This document shows, in pieces, positions 57,606 to 64,000 of a stretch of DNA of 64,000 bases. The translations under genes were made by a program, and so were the position numbers. A model generated the notes under the pieces. It saw nothing but the letters and a program-made list of their open reading frames with translations. It made no database searches and was not told the origin of the DNA. The stretch is from Tetrastigma voinierianum (Eukaryota; Streptophyta; Magnoliopsida; Vitales; Vitaceae), in NCBI GenBank assembly GCA_016808115.1, contig JAEQBH010005096.1, positions 62,001 through 126,000 of the forward strand, in the 5' to 3' direction. How positions within the stretch are numbered: the first letter of the stretch is position 1; each line of letters opens with the position of its first letter.

Positions 57606-60196
57606 TGTAACATCCCAAACATTTTTTTTTAAATGATTTTTTTCATGGAATTTAAGTTTTAGGTGTTTTAAGGTCCATCATGAATTTATAATAATTTTTA
57701 GGATTTTTTTTTTCTCAATTAAATGAAATTTTAGGAAAATATACCCAGTAAGGTCAAATTCGACGGGATTGGCCAAAGAAATAGAATATTTAAAAATACC
57801 CAATGAATGAAATAAATTATAGAATTTTTCACAGTAAATTAAGGTCAAATATATGTTATAAAAATAAAATTAATGAAAATACATGAAAAATAATAATGAC
57901 AAAATATGTGAACAGTAGACCCGGGTAGGAAAGTCAACAGATTTTGTTGACCAAGGGCCAAGAGACATTTTAATAATTTGGGGCCTTAAAAAAATTCAAG
58001 AAAAACCTCAGGGACTTAAGTGCAATGAATTAATTTTTAAAAATAATGGAGGCCTCGAAATCGAGCAGAAAACAAAGAAAAAAATTATGAAGAACCTGGT
58101 TTCTCCATTCGGCGCTCAAACTCTTTGAGGAAGGAAGAAAATTTTGTTGCAGCCAATTCCTTTGAATCAACCTGTGATTTTTCATGGTGGGAGACTTCTG
58201 AAGGTATATTAAAGTGCCATGGTTTTTAATTTTGGTTTTGCTTGGTCTGTATTGGAGGAAAGGGGCTGAATTGATAAATGGTTGTTGTTTGGATGGTCAA
58301 TTAGGGTTGTTTGGAATGAATTAATTGTTCTAATGTGTATGCTAGGTTGCAATTGCATTTTGAATCTATAGAATGTGACCTAAGAGGTATGAATTAGGTC
58401 TGGTATGTTTAAAATTTAGGGAAAATGTATTTAGAATGAAATTGAGGTGGTAATTAATTGGAATTAAGGGTTGAATGTTGAATGTGAATTTCTGTTTCCA
58501 GAGAGGTCGACTTGGACAGAATCATAGGGAGGACCCTAATGAGACTGAATTTTGGGCCAATTTGACATCATTGAGAGGAATATGGATGTTAGTGGAAATT
58601 TTTCCACTAGTTTCAGGTCTTTTCGACCTCGGTAGAAAGATATAAGCAAAATACTAGCTTTAAATCTGCGAAATCTGCCAAAAAAAAAAAACGAGTTTAG
58701 TGATTAAACATTAGATATAGAAATTAGTTGTAGAAATTGAATATTAAGAGTGCAGTACCCAGGGTATTTAGATGTTAAGGTATAGAATGTTGAAGGTAAG
58801 GAAAGTAAAAGGGATTTTAAAAATTATTTAAAAAGCTCAAGTTAGGCGATTAAATGAAAGCAGTCAGTGACTGAGTGAGTAGTGAATAACAAGGTATGGC
58901 TCGTTATGGTTGCTGACGTTGTCTTTATATTTATTTTACTTGCATGAATATTGGTATAGCAAGCGAGTTGGGGGGAAGGCTCGCGCGTTCAGGGTGAATA
59001 GCCCTAGGCGAGCTGGACTAATGGGGAGGTGAAATGAAATTTATATCATCGTACTTTATAGCCGAGAATGTATAGCGATTGTTTTCATTGTTGTTTGACT
59101 TGATCATTAGTAATTTGACTATGATTAAGACCCTTATTCTTGAGCATTCGAAATTGATTAGATTTGTCATATGCCACAAGTCCGCGTGTCTGATGAATAT
59201 TCATGCGAGCACGGTCGGCTAACTCTTATTGTATTCGGTGTTATCTTATTTGCATCTGCCAGATGCGTGATCACAGCTTTATGTCGTTAATGTCATTTGA
59301 TGGTATGAATCCGCAGAAGCCTAGCGACGGGGAGGTCGTCAGGCTATGTGCACATGGTACCCTGCAGTGCGGGCAACCCGGTGCCTTCCTAGAGTGAGTA
59401 AGGAAACTCTAGGCGTGGGAACCCAGGCCCGTTCTACGGATCTTTGGTTTTGAATATGCAGTTCGGTATAAGGTAAAGGAATGTACGGATTCTGAATGGT
59501 AAACTATATTTACGTGTTTGACCTCTAAATCTCATTTGATATTGTTGTTCATCATTGCATGGCCCATTGCATAACCTATGCGGTGATTGATTGATTGAGC
59601 ATAACCATCCTTGTGAGCTGGCCTTGAGTACCTAGCCTCGCGAGTATGGTGATATATTTTTACTCACGAGGTTATCTCACCCCTATTGATTTCCTCCATG
59701 CCAGGGTAGACCAGGAGAAAGGAGAATCAGGGGCATTTCTTGACAGGTTCTATTTGAAACATGTGTAGTTATTATTTTGTTTATTTGGTGAATGAGGAGT
59801 CTAAGTTTCCGAGAGGCTCCATGGTGGAATTTAACTTAGTTATTGGGTTAATTATTTGGTTAAATCGATAAATTTTGAATAGTTGAGTTGGATAAATTTT
59901 GCTTTTGATGAAACCTTGATATTTTGATGAGATCGTTGAGGGTCGTTTTTGTTAGTGGATGACCACGGAAGTCTATTTGTTATGTTATTGAGATAATATC
60001 ATGATGTAAAGTTTTGGACAGTGTGGGGATTTTAGATTGATGTGCGAATAGCAGGTTGTCATTTGTTATGAAATGATAGGTCTTGCCGAGATTTTCGGTG
60101 AAATTATGGGACTTAGGCTTGCTCACGGGTTTGGTGGCCTTAAAGCTGCCCATTCCACTAGCGGCCCCAGTCACGGCCTATAAAGTGGGATCGACA
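57606..60196 (+). mobile_element. Solo LTR, 2.6 kb, inside Gypsy LTR of copy B
   Basis: Begins TGTAACATCCCAAAC and ends GTGGGATCGACA. It is flanked by a perfect 5-bp TSD, CTTAT, at 57601-57605 and 60197-60201. Copy A has the uninterrupted site near 3551-3565, so it inserted after the block duplication. Termini and length suit a plant Gypsy LTR. No internal region, so solo. It is not obviously the same family as A or B. No gene; the 64-codon frame at 59203 is not supported by any motif. Confidence 0.92.
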
Positions 60197-60558
60197 CTTA
60201 TATTCTTCATCTTTTATTAATGTTATGTATGGGAATGGGTGTCAGATGTTGTAGAGAGGGAATGAAATGAGTTTCGTGCAGATTCCATTGAGTGATTAAG
60301 TTTCAAGAAGGGCTTTGAGTGAGAGGGGAGTCTCGTACCACATAAGACTAATTGTAAATTCTTGAATCAAATAAGTGGAAATCCTTGCATCTAAGCCTGA
60401 CCCTTTGTGGATGTAAGAGCGGAGTTCTTAGGAACCACGTAAAATTGATTGTGCCTTTATGTAATACATCTTCCACCCCGTGCGTATATCTTTTTGTTGT
60501 GGAAATTTAGGCGTGAAGTTGTTCAGTACGATATTACTGTTATTGCCTCGACTTATTA
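60197..60558 (+). mobile_element. Gypsy 3' LTR, copy B, right part
   Basis: Continuation of 56371-57605, homologous to 3556-3899, with GGATGTAAGAGCGGAG and GATTGTGCCTTTATGTAATA. It ends where the MULE begins. Confidence 0.65.
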
Positions 60559-60679
60559 GGTTTAGACATATTAAGGTTATTTTAAAATTACTAATATAGG
60601 TTAGAAATGAAAATAATGCCTAGACTAGTGAGTTCTAGCAAGTCGACATACACATCAATAATGTTATAGTCAGTGACAA

Positions 60680-60755
60680 CAACATTGTAATTTTTTTTAA
60701 GTTAATGTCGTAGTCACTAACTACGACATTAAACTTTAAAAAAATTACAATGTTG
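60680..60755. repeat. Strong hairpin inside MULE left terminal repeat
   Basis: Left arm 60680-60713 (CAACATTGTAATTT...AATGTCGTAG) faces right arm 60721-60755 (CTACGACATT...AATTACAATGTTG) around the loop TCACTAA. Arms of about 34 bp are nearly perfectly complementary. Confidence 0.85.
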
Positions 60756-61908
60756 CAATCACTGCCTACAACATTATCATTTTAAAATTTATGGTGCACT
60801 CTTCTTCTTCTCCATTTGCTCTTCTCCTCCAACTCTCCTCCATTTTTCTCCTCCTCTCTTCTTCCTCCTCTTTAGCGGTTATTAGGGATTATTTTGTTCT
60901 ACTTTTTGCACTTCATCGGCCCGGCTCTGTTCCCGATTGAATGCGGTTCTCTTCTGACCCGAGGTAACCTACTTCTCCTTCGATTTTAGGGCTTTTTTTT
61001 TTTTTGCAGTTATTAGAACACATGTATTGTGATAGAGTTGAGTTTTCACAAAGTCTAAGGTTTATAAATCCTCCGCGACGGTGAATGTATGTTTTTCACA
61101 CATTTTTTTCGTTCCTTTTGTGTAACATTTTTCTAATATGTTTTTAGGTTTTTGAGCGAAAGGTAATTTTATTTGAACCTTAGACTATTTTTGTCTACTT
61201 TGTTATTGGTGTTATCTGGAAACAATTTTTATTATTTGAATTAAGTGATTTCTGTATTGTATGTTTGTAATACACATTTTATTATACCTAGTATAGACAC
61301 AAGGGCCTATTTGATTCTTGTTTTTAGCAAATATTGTTGAGAACAGTTTTTGAATACAGGTGTTATATGAAAACTATTTTTTATTATCTGGTAGGTGATT
61401 TGTATTCCTATGTTTGTGTTTTTAGTAGTCGAGGAACCAAAAGTGTGCACATTTCATTATACAACTTTAGACACAAGGGGTCTATTTGGTTCATGTTTTT
61501 AAAACTATTCTTAGAGCGAAGTTTTTAAAACATAAAGAAAACCATTTTAACTTGTAAGTATTGAGGAAACAAAAAGAATAAAGAAAATGATTATTTTGTG
61601 ATGCCATTATTCTGTATTGAGCTGTTTTGAGGGGCTTTGGTTGTTAGGATCTTAGGTGAGAAGAAAGGTTGGACTTGGTTGTTTGATATTAGGAATTTGG
61701 GATTGGTGTGTTTGTTTTGTAAGACAACTATATGAGTAGGATTGGTTGCATTGTTGGTTTCTTTTCAAACTTGTGTACTTTTGTGTGCCTTCTTATGAAT
61801 GACATTTGGTAATAATATTATCTTATGAATGACATATGGTATAGGTAAATAATGTGTGATTGACTATTCATGTGGTATGTTTTATAATGGGAAAACCATA
61901 AAATTTGG

Positions 61909-63626
61909 AAACCTTATGTGAAATATGTTTGGAACAAAGTTGTTATTGTGTCTTTGGATGTATCGATTGATTGCACATATGATCAGTTGTTAGCTATAAT
62001 ATACTCAATGACAGGTGTTGATAAAAAAAAGTTTAAATTAATCCTCACTTGTAAGTATCCTTTGAAAAACGAAAATAAGTTCCAACGTTGTCCAATATAG
62101 GATAACAATAGTGTGTACCGAACGTTGAAATTGGTTAACACAACTGGAATGGAAGAAAATGAATTGTATCTTGAGCTAGTCGTTGAGGATTAAACCCTAA
62201 GTGAATCAATCAGTTCAGTATTCCATGAATTTATTTATAGAGGAAATGATAATGTGGAGGAAATGTGATATTGAAATTTAGACTATGATGTGGGCCTAAT
62301 GAAACAATTTTTGTAAGCCGATGAATGTGAAGCATATGGAGATGATGAAATGTAGATCGAAGGTGATGAGGATGGTGATGATGAAAGTGATGGAGATGTT
62401 CAAGCTGATGGACATGTTTCATCTTTCTTAACTCTTCACCAACTTATGGAGAATGAGAAAGGGAGATATATCTTTGTGGATGTGATAAGTTGTGATGTTT
62501 CAAATAACCTAGATCTTGAGGACCCAGAAGAGTCACTCCCTATTATGTATCTCTTAGCACCATCACCTCGGTTTGAAAATGTTGAAAACTTTGGTAATTC
62601 TGTTTCAAGTGACTATACTCCATGGGTGAACTATAATATAGGAAACTCAAGTGGAGAATTTGTAGTTAGCCAAGTTTTTATTTCCAAAGCTTCTTTGCAG
62701 TATGTTGTTAAGTTGTACTCTATTAAAGCACACCCAGCGGTATGTGGTTGTGCATCTTGAAAAATTGTGAGTAAGATGCAAAGCTAAGAATTAATCAGCG
62801 ACCATGGAAGCTTCGTGCTATGGTTGTAAAAGATACATATTTTTTTGTAATCAATAAGTATAAAGGTCCACATACTTATTGAAATCCTTGCTTGAATTGG
62901 GACCATCAACAATTAGACTCCGACAGTTCTTTGCTTATATGAGCGATGATTAAAGGGCCGCAATTAACTGTCGGTAGTTGTTGACCAAAGCAATGTCGTT
63001 ATGGAGAAATTTAGATATGAAATATCGCTACAAGAAGGCATTGGTTGGAAAACATAAAGCACGTACAAACTTATTTGGGGCGCTCGCCAAGTCATATGCA
63101 TAGCTGCCACATTTCTTCATGACCTTAGAGTAGACAAATCCTGGATGTGTTGTAAGTTGGAAAACATTTGATAGTAATATGCAAAACACCAAGATATTTC
63201 AATGCGTTTCTTAGGAGTTTCTTGCATCTATTGAAGGATTCAACCATTGTCGACCCATATTGAGTATTGATGGTACACATTTGTATGGGAAGTATAAAAG
63301 CACGTTAATGATTGCTATGAGGTGTGATGAAAAGTAAGTTGTTTTCACTAGCATTTGCTATTATGAAATGAGAGAGTATTGATAATTGGAGATAGTGTAG
63401 CTGTGGTAGAAGCTTGGAGTAACTCAACATATGAGACTTTGTGTTATATCTGACAGACATCTAGGCATTATGGCAACAATGACTATGTTCATCTTGGTTG
63501 GACTGAACCATATTCCTATCATAGGATTTTCATGTCTTATCTTGCAAACAACTTTATGAATCAATTCAAAGATAAAATCTTGAAGAATTTAGTGTGCAAA
63601 GTAGCTTTAGCAATTAAAGTTGGAAA
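61909..63626 (+). pseudogene. MuDR-type (MULE) transposase remnant, copy B
   Basis: Same gene as 8496-12890, without the LTR interruption. A PB1-like N-terminus runs from about 61,918 (VIVSLDVSIDCTYDQLLAI, then LTCKYPLKNENKF). An acidic stretch is at 62,330-62,415. The MuDR N-terminal part is at 62,446-62,840 (EGESSGEF-type region, FISKASLQYVVKLYSIKAH, then AMVVKDTYFFVINKYKG). The core has LSIDGTHLYG near 63,262 and SDRHLG near 63,452. Stops at 63212-63214, 63369-63371 and 63393-63395 match those in copy A. Truncated at 63,626 before the C-terminal zinc finger. Confidence 0.9.
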
Positions 63627-64000
63627 TGTAGGGCAGAAATTCAATTTACGGAAAAATCGCAAATAGTAATTTGCGATTACAAAATTGTTATTTCGGTTAA
63701 AAAAAATCAGATTTATTCTCACCGTCTCAGATGATGGCGGATTTCACGGTTGGAATGAATGCATTTGAGAATCTAGCTAGCACGTAAATTTCGTGGTCAG
63801 AGGCAGTCGTAATTTACACGTTTTTTAAGAACATCGCAGTTCGAGGTCTTAGTAAAACGATTTCGACGTGAAAAAATCACATATAACATGTACTCATGTG
63901 CCATAGTAGTATGGTAAATGACAAGTGAAAATGGGCGCGAGAATGAAATCAGAATGTCATTGGGAAAAGAAGAGACAAAATGGTCATTTTTGAATTGTTT
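63627..64000 (+). mobile_element. Family A LTR, 5' part, running off the window
   Basis: Starts TGTAGGGCAGAAATTC (compare TGTAAGACCCGAGAAATT at 29846) and continues with the shared early block (AGATGATGGCGGATTTCACG, AATCTAGCTAGCACGTAAAT). It lies immediately after TTGGAAA of the MULE transposase; copy A keeps the uninterrupted MULE at about 12,257-12,275. Whether it is a solo LTR or a whole element cannot be seen. Confidence 0.85.

Larger units (their letters stand above)
54020..63626 (+). repeat. Duplicated block, copy B (Gypsy remnant + MULE)
   Basis: Direct-orientation paralogue of 1-12260. It shares the Gypsy pol, LTR, MULE insertion point and shared stop codons. It lacks the two solo LTRs of copy A but has its own (57606-60196) and is truncated at 63627 by a family A LTR. 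Confidence 0.9.
60559..63626 (+). mobile_element. MULE copy B, 3' truncated
   Basis: Left terminus GGTTTAGACATATT after ACTTATTA, at the same position in the same LTR as in copy A. Left inverted repeat about 60,559-60,760. The body is uninterrupted to 63,626, where a family A LTR cuts it within the transposase core; the right inverted repeat is not in the window. Confidence 0.9.

Overview
This window is a plant nuclear repeat landscape, almost entirely layered transposable elements in various states of decay. It comes from an angiosperm; the species cannot be read from the sequence. The evidence is the element set: Ty3/Gypsy chromovirus-like and Ty1/Copia retrotransposons, MuDR-type (MULE), CACTA and hAT DNA transposons, solo LTRs with intact target-site duplications (TSDs), AT-rich tandem repeats, and one spliced host-gene fragment of the WAT1/EamA transporter family. 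I see no intact protein-coding gene, no rRNA or tRNA gene and no CRISPR array.

Layout, left to right. 1-3899: Ty3/Gypsy pol remnant plus LTR (block copy A). 3900-13000: a MULE with long inverted repeats and a near-perfect 9-bp TSD, holding two solo LTRs (5269-8482 and 8828-10861). 13159-15082: a non-autonomous element with about 170-bp terminal inverted repeats and an internal foldback. 15568-16561: last exons of a WAT1-related gene. 16775-18871 and 27240-27390: an LTR of family B split by an 8.4-kb CACTA transposon (18872-27239) whose transposase remnants are on the minus strand. 27400-28910: hAT-MITE-like copies and a dinucleotide repeat. 28910-50280: remains of an hAT element whose probable first intron is filled by an AT-rich array of about 174 bp per unit. 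That array is split by a full-length degenerate chromovirus-like element (family A, 29846-39357, TSD TTAGA) and a short non-autonomous family B element (39914-48175). 51681-52380: a non-autonomous hAT with perfect 8-bp TSD. 53000-53530: a Copia reverse-transcriptase scrap on the minus strand. 54020-63626: block copy B, the same Gypsy plus MULE block as copy A in the same orientation, carrying its own solo LTR (57606-60196) and cut off at 63627 by another family A LTR that runs out of the window.

The most informative structure is the duplicated block. The MULE sits at the same position in the same Gypsy LTR in both copies, and both copies share the same in-frame stop codons, so Gypsy and MULE were already broken and nested before the block was duplicated. 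Four LTR insertions then hit only one copy each, so each copy supplies the empty site for the insertions in the other. Nothing here works together as a pathway. The only host function visible is the WAT1-like membrane transporter fragment.
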